7,783 nt of DNA, from positions 1 through 7,783 of the forward strand of contig CAIXZV010000499.1 in assembly GCA_903924005.1 (NCBI GenBank). The letters run 5' to 3'. The notes under the pieces were generated by a model. That model was not told where the DNA came from. It was given only the letters and a program-made list of their open reading frames with translations, and ran no database searches. Positions 1 to 7,032 of the stretch are shown here, in pieces (position 1 is the first letter of the stretch; every line of letters begins with the position of its first letter). Origin of the DNA: an uncultured Chloroflexota bacterium. Lineage in GTDB: Bacteria; Chloroflexota; Limnocylindria; Limnocylindrales; CSP1-4. The position numbers were made by a program, and so were the translations under genes.

Positions 1-1377
1 CATCTGCGCACGGCCAGCGCGAGCGGCAACCAGCCCGGCCACCGGCCGCCCCCACGCAACGCGGACGCCGTGGAACGCCAGCGCAACAAACGCAAGCGCA
101 AGCAGGATCGCTGCGGCGCCCGCGGCCAGACCCCAGCCACGCTGCACACCGCCCACGAGGATGGCGAACTCGGTCACAAAGATGCCGGACGGCGGGAAGC
201 CGCCAAGCAGGACGATCCCCGCACCAAGAGCGCCGCCGGCAAGGGGCACCTGTCTTGCGGCCCCGCGGATTCGGGCGAGATGGCGGCTGCCGTACTGCTG
301 GACCAGTTCGCCCGCCGCGAGGAAGAGCCCAGCCTTGACAAGCCCGTGGAGCAGCGCATGCAGCGCGACGCCCACGAGCGCCAGCGGGCCGCCAAAGCCA
401 AGACCAAGCGCCATGACGCCCATGTGCTCCACGCTGGAGTACGCGAGGAGGCGCTTGAGATCCTCCTGCGCAACCAGGAACGGCAGCGCCACCGCGATGC
501 TGAGCAGCCCAATGGCCACCAGCAGCCCCGACGAGAAGGCTGGCCCAAGCGTCACCACGGTGATGGCGTTGAAGCGTGCCAGCGCGTAGAGCGCGGTCAC
601 CAGCGAGGCGCCCGAGAGCAGCGCGCTGACGGGGCTTGGCGCCTGGCTGTGGGCGTCTGGGAGCCAGGTGTGGAACGGGACGAGGCCGGCCTTTGTGCCG
701 TAGCCCGCCAGCGCAAACACAAAGGCAAGGCGCATCAGCTGTGGATCCAACTGGGCGGCAATTGCGGTGAGGCGCGTCCAGTTGAGCGCGTCCGACGTGT
801 CGCCCAGCAGCGCCACCGAGGACGCGTACGCCAGCATCGTGGCCAACAGGGCAAATCCAACGCCGATCGTGCCAAGGACGAGGTACTTCCAGGCAGCCTC
901 AATGGCCTCGGGCGTCCGCGTGATGCCCACAAGCAGCGCTGAGACTGCGGTTGTGGCCTCGATGGCCACCCACACAAGCCCAAGGTTTGCCAGCAGCGGC
1001 ACGGCGATCAGGCTGGCGATGAAGGTGAGGAGCAGCGCGTAGTAGCGGCCCTCGTCGGCCTGACGCAGGACGTCGTGGGCAAGCTCGTGGCGGATGTAGC
1101 GCGGTGACGCGGTCAGGGCAAGCGCGGCCACCGACAGGATCACGACCAGGAGCCCGGCCCCCAGAGGGTCCACCACAACGGTGCCGCCAAACCCGGTGAC
1201 GGAGCCGCTCGCGTCGGCTGCGCCCAGGGCCGCAAGCGCCAGCCCGGCAACGGCCGAGACGGTGAACGACAGGAACGCCGCCTGCTCGGGATCCGCTGCA
1301 GACCGGGGCCAAGGCCATGCGGCCAGCCCACCGACAAGCGGCGCCCCAATTGCAAGCAGGACGAGCAGTTCGATCAC
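1..1377 (-). CDS. hyfF: HyfF-like proton-translocating membrane subunit of group 4 hydrogenase complex (3' end cut by window edge)
   Basis: Antiporter-like (Proton_antipo_M, NuoN/NuoM-type) integral membrane subunit, expected to carry protons across the cytoplasmic membrane in a Hyf/Hyc-type complex. The frame is open for 459 codons to the left edge without a stop; family members are about 480-530 residues, so a modest C-terminal piece is missing. Hydrophobic helices run almost throughout. Visible landmarks are the helix-5 glutamate in WVAIEATT (E140), the signature GYGTKAGLVPFHTWLPDAH around 225-243 with channel lysine K229, the broken-helix segment AQEDLKRLLAYSS (303-315, K308), HALLHGLVKAGLF (340-352, K348) and FPPSGIFVTEF (394-404, E403). 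The start is GTG at 1377, giving a GTGA overlap of 4 nt with the hyfE stop; a GTG one codon upstream (1380) is an alternative. There is only a weak AAGAG-like ribosome site, so coupling to hyfE is likely. The family is confident; HyfF rather than another NuoN-like paralog is inferred from gene order. Confidence 0.9.
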   Translation of the reverse strand, partial: MIELLVLLAIGAPLVGGLAAWPWPRSAADPEQAAFLSFTVSAVAGLALAALGAADASGSVTGFGGTVVVDPLGAGLLVVILSVAALALTASPRYIRHELAHDVLRQADEGRYYALLLTFIASLIAVPLLANLGLVWVAIEATTAVSALLVGITRTPEAIEAAWKYLVLGTIGVGFALLATMLAYASSVALLGDTSDALNWTRLTAIAAQLDPQLMRLAFVFALAGYGTKAGLVPFHTWLPDAHSQAPSPVSALLSGASLVTALYALARFNAITVVTLGPAFSSGLLVAIGLLSIAVALPFLVAQEDLKRLLAYSSVEHMGVMALGLGFGGPLALVGVALHALLHGLVKAGLFLAAGELVQQYGSRHLARIRGAARQVPLAGGALGAGIVLLGGFPPSGIFVTEFAILVGGVQRGWGLAAGAAAILLALAFVALAFHGVRVAWGRPVAGLVAARAGRAQM

Positions 1378-2039
1378 CACCGGAGGCTCTTCATCTCGCT
1401 GGTGTCCATCGTGCCAAGGACCGTGATCATCCGGCGGGCATAGACCCAGACGGCCACGATCGCGATCAGCAGGTCGAAGACGATGCCGAACTCGATGACC
1501 AGCGGCATGCCATAGGTGAGGCTGAACGCCGTCAGCGCCAGCCCATTCTCAAAGACCAGCAGCCCCACGATGATGGAGAGACCCTTCCGCCGGGACATTG
1601 TGATGAGCAGACCCGTGAGAATCTCCGCAACTGCGGCCGGCAGCGCATTCGATGCGCCCAGCGAGCCGCGGAGGGCGGCACCGTCAACGGCGGACGCGGC
1701 GGCAAACACGATCAGGACTGCCGCCAGCAGCGACATGCGCGGGCCGATCAGCGGGTGGCGCTCCGTGCGGACCGGGCTCTGGTGAAGGATCCTTCCCAGG
1801 ATCAGCGGCACGGCGATCCCCTTGGCGCCAGCCGCAAGCAGCCCGCCAAGGATCAGGTGCGTGGCGCCTGTGGCAAGCCCAACGCCAATGCCTGCGACGC
1901 CCAGCAGCATCGCCTGCAGGCCAACCAGCCAAATCGAACGCCCAATGGAGCGGGTGCCCGCCATCAGCACGCCGACAAGCACGATGGCGGCGGCGCAGGT
2001 GTTGACGAGCTGGGCGGCGGCGATGGGGTCGAACGTCAT
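1374..2039 (-). CDS. hyfE: HyfE-like small membrane subunit of group 4 hydrogenase complex
   Basis: A 221-residue multi-pass membrane protein, close to the usual HyfE length (about 215-220). HyfE-family proteins (HycP in M. tuberculosis nomenclature) sit in the membrane arm between the NuoH-like anchor and the antiporter-like subunits; part of the chain is NuoK-like. About six or seven hydrophobic segments are visible. Charged residues lie within or beside helices: K73 in AAGAKGIAVP, E164 in LLVFENGLALTAF, and E183 and D189 in VIEFGIVFDLL. These are candidates for the polar axis of the membrane arm, though residue-by-residue equivalence with NuoK is my inference. The ATG at 2039 overlaps the hyfC stop as ATGA, and no Shine-Dalgarno sequence is visible, so translation probably depends on reinitiation from hyfC. 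The stop at 1374-1376 overlaps the hyfF start. Identification rests on size, hydrophobic pattern, sequence style and position between hyfC and hyfF. Confidence 0.88.
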   Translation of the reverse strand: MTFDPIAAAQLVNTCAAAIVLVGVLMAGTRSIGRSIWLVGLQAMLLGVAGIGVGLATGATHLILGGLLAAGAKGIAVPLILGRILHQSPVRTERHPLIGPRMSLLAAVLIVFAAASAVDGAALRGSLGASNALPAAVAEILTGLLITMSRRKGLSIIVGLLVFENGLALTAFSLTYGMPLVIEFGIVFDLLIAIVAVWVYARRMITVLGTMDTSEMKSLRW

Positions 2040-3004
2040 GACGCAAGCAGCAGGTGGGCGCCGAGACCCGCGAGGGACAGCAGCGAGGCGGTGCCGATGA
2101 GGTCCGGCAGGCTCAGGATCCGGACCTTGGTGAGCGTGGCGTCAAGCAGTGCAAGCGCCTGACCGGCCAGAAGCAGCTTGATCAGACCAGCAACCAGGCC
2201 AATCGCAAGTGCGGCCGGGGTGAGTTCGGTTGCGGCGCCGAACGGGAAGAAGACCGCGGCAAAGAGGCTCGCAAGGATCACGACCTTTAGTTGGGCGCCC
2301 AGCATCAGCATGGCCAGCGGGCGGCCCGAGGCCTCCAGCAGCATCCCCTCGTGGATCATCGTGAGTTCAAGGTGGGTGTCGGGGTTGTCAACCGGGTAAT
2401 GCCCAGTCTCCGCAACCGCCACAACGGCAAACGCTGCCGCACCCAGCAGGTGCGCAGGCGTCAACAGCCCGATGCCCGCCCGCAGTCCAAACCAGCTGAT
2501 TGCCCCGAGGTCCGTGGAGCCTGCGGCAAGCGCGGCGATCACCAGCGCGAAGACCAGGCCCGGTTCCGCAAGAGCGGCGATCGCGACGTCGCGGCTGGCG
2601 CCCATCCCGCCAAATGCACCGCCGGCATCGAGCGCCGCGAGCGCGATGGCGAACCGGGCAAGGGCGAAGAGACCCACCACGACAAGGAGGTCGCCCCAGC
2701 CGTTCAGCGGTCCGCGCCAGGCGAGGAACGGCACGAGCAGCGCTGCGATGAGCATGGCGCCAAGCGCGATTGGCGGCGCGAGACGGCTCGCGATCCCGGC
2801 CGGCCCGCCGTTGAGCGGCGCCTTGGACCACCACTTGATGAGGTCCAGCCACGGCTGGAGGAGCGGGACGCCGCGTCGGCCCTGGAGACGCGCCTTTGTG
2901 CGCCGGATGGTGCCGGCAAGGAGGGGCGCAACTGCCACCAGCACGATGAGCTGGAGGATCGCAAGGACCACCATGGCGGCGGCGTCACCGAGTTGGGCGT
3001 CCAT
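2036..3004 (-). CDS. hyfC: HyfC/HycD-like membrane anchor subunit (NuoH family)
   Basis: NuoH/complex I subunit 1 family protein of 322 residues from the ATG, the usual length for HyfC. It anchors the hydrophilic redox arm to the membrane and passes conformational or proton-coupling changes to the antiporter-like subunits. Family motifs are plain: GRRGVPLLQPWLDLIKWW (42-59) after the first transmembrane helix, GASRDVAIAALAEPGL (135-150), and AETGHYPVDNPDTHLE (198-213) continuing to IHEGMLLEASG (217-227). The last two are the loop and helix rich in Glu, Asp and His that faces the catalytic arm. I chose the ATG at 3004, which overlaps the hyfB stop as TGATG; an in-frame GTG at 3016 would add four residues (GTG-Gly-Pro-Leu). 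Neither has a clear Shine-Dalgarno site. The 3' end overlaps hyfE by 4 nt. No motif is missing and no frameshift is seen. Confidence 0.92.
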   Translation of the reverse strand: MDAQLGDAAAMVVLAILQLIVLVAVAPLLAGTIRRTKARLQGRRGVPLLQPWLDLIKWWSKAPLNGGPAGIASRLAPPIALGAMLIAALLVPFLAWRGPLNGWGDLLVVVGLFALARFAIALAALDAGGAFGGMGASRDVAIAALAEPGLVFALVIAALAAGSTDLGAISWFGLRAGIGLLTPAHLLGAAAFAVVAVAETGHYPVDNPDTHLELTMIHEGMLLEASGRPLAMLMLGAQLKVVILASLFAAVFFPFGAATELTPAALAIGLVAGLIKLLLAGQALALLDATLTKVRILSLPDLIGTASLLSLAGLGAHLLLAS

Positions 3005-5055
3005 CAGCGGGCCCACAAGAGCAGGACCAGCACGGCCACAACCGTGTAGGCGACGTAGAGCTGCATCGGCCCGGCCTGGAGACGGCGGACCAGTTGCGCG
3101 AAGCGGATGCTCCAGGCATGGAGCGGCGCGTAGACACGGTCCTCAAGCAGGAGCGTGATCTCGCTGCGGTAGTGGATGGATACCGGGAACCGCGTCCCCG
3201 GGTGGTATGCAACCTCAACTTGGCGGTCAGGCTGGAGGATGCGCCGGAAGAAGAACTGGACGGGCTTGGCAAAGCTTGTGGCGGTGTACTGGAAGGCGGG
3301 CTGCGGGGCGATGCCGCACGTCCACGTGTCTGTCTGGCGGATGGCCACGCTGCCGTCCTTCGTGCGGGTTCGGCGTCGCGCGCGCTCGGTCAGCGCCAGG
3401 AGGCCGCCGATAGCCGCAAGCAGCAGGAGTCCGCCAGCGAGTGCCGACCACGCAGGAGCGCCGCCGTTGCGCGGGAGCGAGCCGATGGCTGCTGCCACGG
3501 GATCAGCGGCCGCAGCACCCGTGATGCCCCGGGCGACGGTGCCCAGCGCATCGGACGCGGGTCCCGCCGCGAGGCCCAGCGCAACGCAGGCTGCCGCAAG
3601 CATCCCCAGCGCAATCCGCGACGGCGCGGCCGACTCGTGCGCAGCCGCGGCTTCCGGGCTGCGCGGGACGCCAAGGAACGCGATGCCCGTGGCCTTGACG
3701 AAGGTTGCGAGGGCGAGGGCGGCGGTCAGCGCCAGCGCGCCAACCGCGGCGGCCATGCCAAACCGCAGGAGCGGCGGGACGGCCGTGGCCGAGGCGCCGG
3801 CGATCAGCCCCTGAAACGTGAGCCACTCGCCTGCAAACCCGTTGAGCGGGGGCAGACCGCTGATGGCCGCGGCTCCCACGGCGAAGGCCGCCGCCGTCAC
3901 GGGCATCAGCCGCGCAAGCCCGCCGAGGCGGTTGAGGTCGCGCAGGTGCGTCGCGTGGAGGACGGACCCAGCGGCGATGAACAGCAGGGTCTTCATGACG
4001 GCGTGGTTGACGCTGTGCAGCAGCGCCGCACCAAGCGCAAGGGCGGCCAGCGCCGCAAGCCCGTGACCTGCAAGGACAACCGCCGCGCCCACGCCCAGCA
4101 GGATGACCCCCACGTTTTCGATGCTGGAAAAGGCGAGCAGCCGCTTGAGGTCCTGCTGCATCAGCGCATAGAGGATGCCCATCACGGCTGACGCTGCGCC
4201 CATTGCGAGGATCACCACGCCCCACCAGTCCGGTCCAGCGCCCAGGATGTCCACCGCAAACCGGATGATCCCGTAGACACCCGCCTTGATCATCACGCCC
4301 GACATCACGGCCGACACGTGGGACGGGGCAACCGGGTGGGCGCGGGGAAGCCAGGCGTGGAGCGGCAGGGCGCCTGCCTTGGTGGCAAACCCCGCCAGCA
4401 GCAAGACGAACACCACGTCACGGGTGGCAGGCGAAAGGCCCGCGGCCGCGGCCCGCCAGGTCTCGAACTGCAGGTTGCCTCCTGCGCCTGTGCCAAGCAG
4501 CGCAAACCCAACGAGGATGGCCGCCGTGGCGACATGGGTCATCGCGACATAGAGATAGCCCGCGGACGCCACCGTGCGGCTTGGCCGCAGACCCACCACG
4601 AGCAGCGCGGACAGCAGCGCCATCAGCTCCCAGGCAAAGAGGAAGGCGAAGCCGTTGGCTGCGCCAAACACCAGCCCCATGCTCAGCAGGAACAGCGGGA
4701 AGGCGGCGCCCTCCGGCCGCGACCGCGCCCGTTGGCCCACGATTGACAGGGCGGCTGCTGCGCCGGAGAGACCCAGCGCAACAAGGAAAACGGCGCCAAG
4801 GCCGTCGAAGCCGATGTCGAGCGACGCCAGACCAGCCGGACCCACGTCGAGGCGTGCGGTCCCGGGGGCAAACCCGGCGAGGATGGCGATGCCGGCAAGG
4901 GCGGCCGAGACGCTGCCAACAACCGTGAGTGCCGGGGTCATGTCGGCCGTCCGGCGTATGACGGCGGCCAGTGCTGCCATCAGGAGGGCAACCGCGGCCG
5001 TCGAGATCAGGACTGGGACCACGGCACCGATGACGGCGTCGGTCGCGAGGACCAA
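3004..5055 (-). CDS. hyfB: HyfB-like antiporter-type membrane subunit of group 4 hydrogenase complex
   Basis: First gene of the operon, 683 residues, slightly longer than E. coli HyfB (about 670). It is a Proton_antipo_M protein with a Hyf/Hyc-type C-terminal extension and a likely proton pump of the complex. Channel residues visible are the helix-5 glutamate in FAWELMALLS (E143), K226 in AGFATKAGALPLHAWLPRAH, K257 in SGVMIKAGVYGIIRF, QQDLKRLLAFSS (300-311, K304), HSVNHAVMKTLLF (347-359, K355) and LPPLNGFAGEW (401-411, E410). The extension contains DTWTCGI (576-582), QYTATSFAKPVQFFFRR (589-605) and a final transmembrane helix ending in LLLWAR, all features of HyfB/HycC/Rv0083-type proteins rather than NuoL. 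The start is TTG at 5055: an in-frame TAA lies five codons upstream, and GGAG at 5063-5066 is spaced 7 nt from it. The stop overlaps the hyfC ATG. The helicase gene diverges from it across 100 bp. Confidence 0.93.
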   Translation of the reverse strand: MVLATDAVIGAVVPVLISTAAVALLMAALAAVIRRTADMTPALTVVGSVSAALAGIAILAGFAPGTARLDVGPAGLASLDIGFDGLGAVFLVALGLSGAAAALSIVGQRARSRPEGAAFPLFLLSMGLVFGAANGFAFLFAWELMALLSALLVVGLRPSRTVASAGYLYVAMTHVATAAILVGFALLGTGAGGNLQFETWRAAAAGLSPATRDVVFVLLLAGFATKAGALPLHAWLPRAHPVAPSHVSAVMSGVMIKAGVYGIIRFAVDILGAGPDWWGVVILAMGAASAVMGILYALMQQDLKRLLAFSSIENVGVILLGVGAAVVLAGHGLAALAALALGAALLHSVNHAVMKTLLFIAAGSVLHATHLRDLNRLGGLARLMPVTAAAFAVGAAAISGLPPLNGFAGEWLTFQGLIAGASATAVPPLLRFGMAAAVGALALTAALALATFVKATGIAFLGVPRSPEAAAAHESAAPSRIALGMLAAACVALGLAAGPASDALGTVARGITGAAAADPVAAAIGSLPRNGGAPAWSALAGGLLLLAAIGGLLALTERARRRTRTKDGSVAIRQTDTWTCGIAPQPAFQYTATSFAKPVQFFFRRILQPDRQVEVAYHPGTRFPVSIHYRSEITLLLEDRVYAPLHAWSIRFAQLVRRLQAGPMQLYVAYTVVAVLVLLLWAR

Positions 5056-5062
5056 ACTCCAG

Positions 5063-5066
5063 CTCC
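5063..5066 (-). promoter_or_regulatory. Shine-Dalgarno site for hyfB
   Basis: GGAG on the minus strand, 7 nt before the TTG at 5055. It supports the TTG start, since the frame is closed by TAA a few codons further upstream. A second GGAG at 5057-5060 is too close to the TTG to be useful. It is the only convincing ribosome site in the operon; hyfC, hyfE and hyfF have none that is clear. Confidence 0.6.
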
Positions 5067-5092
5067 ATTAGCGCGCCAGGCCGACCGGGTAT

Positions 5093-5111
5093 CTGCGGCC
5101 GGCGGCCGCAG
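5093..5111. repeat. Perfect 19-bp palindrome in the divergent intergenic region
   Basis: The arms CTGCGGCCG and CGGCCGCAG are exact inverted copies around a single central base. The site lies between the candidate -10 at 5139-5145 and the hyfB start, so it would fall in the hyfB leader or near its promoter. It could be an operator for a dimeric regulator or an mRNA hairpin. The GC-rich background makes chance GC palindromes more likely, so a function is not established. Confidence 0.45.
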
Positions 5112-5138
5112 CACCATGGTCGCGGCGCCGAGGGGGCG

Positions 5139-5146
5139 AGTATACC
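5139..5146. promoter_or_regulatory. Candidate bidirectional -10 element (hyfB leftward, helicase rightward)
   Basis: The palindrome GTATAC (5140-5145) is the clearest AT-rich spot of the 100-bp divergent gap. On the minus strand it reads TATACT (5144-5139), close to the sigma-70 consensus TATAAT. On the plus strand it reads TATACC (5141-5146). A plus-strand start about 7 nt further on would fall next to the GTG at 5156 and give an almost leaderless helicase transcript. I see no good -35 hexamer at 16-18 bp on either side, so this is a candidate only. Confidence 0.35.
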
Positions 5147-5155
5147 GGCAGGTCC

Positions 5156-6874
5156 GTGGCCACCCGCGGCCCTCGCGGACATCCCCGCCGAGCGGTCCGT
5201 GCGACACTTGGAGTCCCCCTGATCCCCGTCCGCCACGCAGGTTCCGTGTCTCGCAGCGTCCGTCTCCGCCCGTGGCAGCACGCCGCACTCGCGCGGTTTG
5301 CCGCCTCCCCAAACCCAGACTTCCTGGCTGTCGCCACGCCCGGAGCGGGCAAGACCACGTTTGCGTTGGCCGCCCTCCGGACAGCGCTCGCCAAGAAGCC
5401 GGCCCGCGTCGTCGTTGTTGCCCCCACCGCGCACCTCAAGCTCCAGTGGGCTGCCGCGGCGTCGGTGCTGGGGCTGCATCTGGATCCGGCGTGGTCCCCG
5501 GCAGACGGGCCGATGCCGCCGGACATGCACGGCGTGGTGACCAGCTATCAGCAGGTTGCGCTCTCGGCCGCCGCCATCCGGCCCGAGGCGAAGGGTGCGG
5601 TAGTGGTCCTCGACGAGATCCACCATGCCGGCGAGGAGCAGGCCTGGGGCGAGGCACTCCGCGAGGCGTTCAACGGGAGTGCGCGGCGTCTGGCGCTGTC
5701 GGGGACGCCGTTTCGGAGCGACACACGAGCAATCCCCTTTGTGCGCTACGAGGCAGATGAGGCCGTCCCGGACTTCGAGTACGGGTACGGCGACGCGCTG
5801 CGCGACGGGCGAGTGGTGCGGCCCGTCTACTTCCCGCGAACCGGCGGGGAGATGGAGTGGAGTGCGCCCGACGGGGCCATCCACTCGGCCACCTTTGATG
5901 ACCAGCTCGCCATGGCGCTGGCCAACCAGCGGCTTCGGACCGCGCTGTCGCTGGACGGGGAGTGGCTGCCCAGCGTCATCCGCGAGGCGGCAGATCGGCT
6001 TGAGCGCGTTCGGCGCCAGCAGCCCGACGCCGGCGGGCTGGTGATTGCGCTGGACCAGGAGCACGCCAAGGGGATTGCGCAGCTGCTGCGTCGCCAGATG
6101 GGCGTGTCGGCCACGGTGGTCACCTCGGACGACCCGGACGCTTCGGCAAAGATCACGGCGTTTGCGTCGGGCCGTGAGCCCTGGCTGGTGGCCGTCCGGA
6201 TGGTGAGCGAGGGCGTGGACATCCCGCGTCTGCGCGTTGGGGTCTACGCCACCACGGTTACCACGGACCTGTTCTTCCGCCAGGCTGTCGGCCGGTTTGT
6301 GCGCTGGGTGCCCGGCATCCGAGACCAGCGCGCGTGGCTCTTCATCCCCGACGACCTGCGGCTGCGGATCCGCGCTTCGGAGATCGCCGAGGCGCGCCGC
6401 CACTCGCTCCGGCGGGACCGCCGACCCGACGACGAATTCGACCCGGAGGCCCAGCGCCGAGCAGAGGCCGCCGAACTGGCGGCGGGGGAGCAGATGAGCC
6501 TGTTTGCAGCGCTTTCAGCCGTGGCCGTGGGCGGCGACCCCTCCGCCGCGGAGCCGTGGCACGAGCCGCTCCCCGACGAGTGGGAGACCGGCGCCGACCT
6601 CTCGGTGGAGTGGGAGCTTGGCCCGCCCCCGCCGCTGGTGGCGCCGCCGGAAGGCGCTGGCGGCCTCACGCTGCGCCAGGCGAAGGACCGGCTCCGCATC
6701 GCGAATGCCGAGGCGGCCAAGGACATCGCCCGCGTCTCGGGTCTGAGCTACGCGGCCGTGAACCTGGAGCTCAATCGCTCAGCGGGGATCAAGCGCGTCA
6801 CTGAGGCCACCGGCGCCCAGTTGCAGACGCGGCTCCAGGCGGCCCGTCGCTGGCAGTGGCGGTTGGGGCGGTAG
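5156..6874 (+). CDS. Superfamily 2 DEAD/DEAH-box helicase with C-terminal helical domain
   Basis: ATP-dependent nucleic acid helicase or translocase of the SF2 (type III restriction/UvrB-like ResIII) type, 572 residues from GTG 5156. Core motifs in order: PGAGKTT Walker A (62-68), VVVVAPTAHLKLQW motif Ia (85-98), VTSYQQ (128-133), DEIHH Walker B (153-157), LSGTPFRSD motif III (181-189), VSEGVDIP motif V (350-357) and FRQAVGRFVRW motif VI (374-384). Residues about 420-505 form an acidic, Ala/Pro-rich and probably flexible linker with QMSLF at 446-450. A helical domain at about 505-570 ends the protein, in a style I recall from uncharacterised actinobacterial-type helicases. The start is unsure: the first 20-30 residues look unconserved, and GTG 5246 (codon 31, before SRSVRLRPWQ) is a good alternative with equally weak ribosome site. 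Its DNA or RNA substrate cannot be told from sequence. It is a single-gene unit, divergent from hyfB. Confidence 0.88.
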   Translation: MATRGPRGHPRRAVRATLGVPLIPVRHAGSVSRSVRLRPWQHAALARFAASPNPDFLAVATPGAGKTTFALAALRTALAKKPARVVVVAPTAHLKLQWAAAASVLGLHLDPAWSPADGPMPPDMHGVVTSYQQVALSAAAIRPEAKGAVVVLDEIHHAGEEQAWGEALREAFNGSARRLALSGTPFRSDTRAIPFVRYEADEAVPDFEYGYGDALRDGRVVRPVYFPRTGGEMEWSAPDGAIHSATFDDQLAMALANQRLRTALSLDGEWLPSVIREAADRLERVRRQQPDAGGLVIALDQEHAKGIAQLLRRQMGVSATVVTSDDPDASAKITAFASGREPWLVAVRMVSEGVDIPRLRVGVYATTVTTDLFFRQAVGRFVRWVPGIRDQRAWLFIPDDLRLRIRASEIAEARRHSLRRDRRPDDEFDPEAQRRAEAAELAAGEQMSLFAALSAVAVGGDPSAAEPWHEPLPDEWETGADLSVEWELGPPPPLVAPPEGAGGLTLRQAKDRLRIANAEAAKDIARVSGLSYAAVNLELNRSAGIKRVTEATGAQLQTRLQAARRWQWRLGR

Positions 6875-6926
6875 CGCCTCGGCAGGTGTGAGATTCGGGC
6901 CACGAACAGTGCCCACGGCTCCGGAG

Positions 6927-6944
6927 TTCATTCCGATTGAACAG
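6927..6944 (+). repeat. GATTGAACA repeat, copy A (direct)
   Basis: Reads TTCATTCCGATTGAACAG. Compared with the reverse complement of copy C it matches at 16 of 18 positions, so A and C are inverted copies about 125 bp apart. It starts 53 bp after the helicase stop codon and is immediately followed by a small stem-loop (ATCCTG/CAGGAT, 6945-6963). Confidence 0.65.
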
Positions 6945-6963
6945 ATCCTGTCCTAGGCAGGAT
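6945..6963 (+). repeat. Short stem-loop next to repeat copy A
   Basis: Perfect 6-bp arms ATCCTG and CAGGAT enclose the 7-nt loop TCCTAGG. No T-run follows, so it is not a good terminator. It abuts repeat copy A directly and may be part of the same structured element. Confidence 0.35.
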
Positions 6964-6995
6964 GCCGGGACCCGGGCGGCGCACAGCCTGAGCGT

Positions 6996-7032
6996 GCGGG
7001 CGGGTGGCCGGGGCCGCCACGACCCGCAATTT
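6996..7032 (+). terminator. Possible terminator hairpin for the helicase gene
   Basis: The outer stem GCGGG/CCCGC (6996-7000 with 7023-7027) and inner stem GTGGC/GCCAC (7004-7008 with 7016-7020) stack across a small internal loop, with a 7-nt apical loop. AATTT follows at once (7028-7032). The stem is strong but the T-tract is short, and it lies about 120 nt after the stop codon, so intrinsic termination is plausible rather than shown. Confidence 0.35.

Noticed and set aside
70..942. A 290-codon plus-strand frame opposite hyfF
   Set aside because: Highly charged, low-complexity product with no motif, while the opposite strand encodes an unmistakable antiporter-like membrane protein.
1317..4191. 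Several long plus-strand frames (1317-2162, 2291-3049, 3094-4191) opposite hyfE, hyfC and hyfB
   Set aside because: All are antisense to genes with full family motifs, and their products are Arg/Gln/His-rich without recognisable domains.
1..5055. Reading the operon as respiratory complex I (nuo) or Mrp antiporter genes
   Set aside because: HyfB carries the Hyf/Hyc-type C-terminal extension (TWTCG and the QYTATSF segment), a HyfE-like gene sits between the NuoH-like and NuoN-like genes, and nuoA/J/K and mrp small subunits are absent.
4418..6403. A 661-codon open frame on the minus strand, running antisense through the helicase and into the start of hyfB
   Set aside because: It is antisense to clear helicase motifs and in another frame of hyfB. 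The translation is rich in Arg, Gly, Pro and His without domains, which is typical of the long shadow frames of GC-rich coding DNA.
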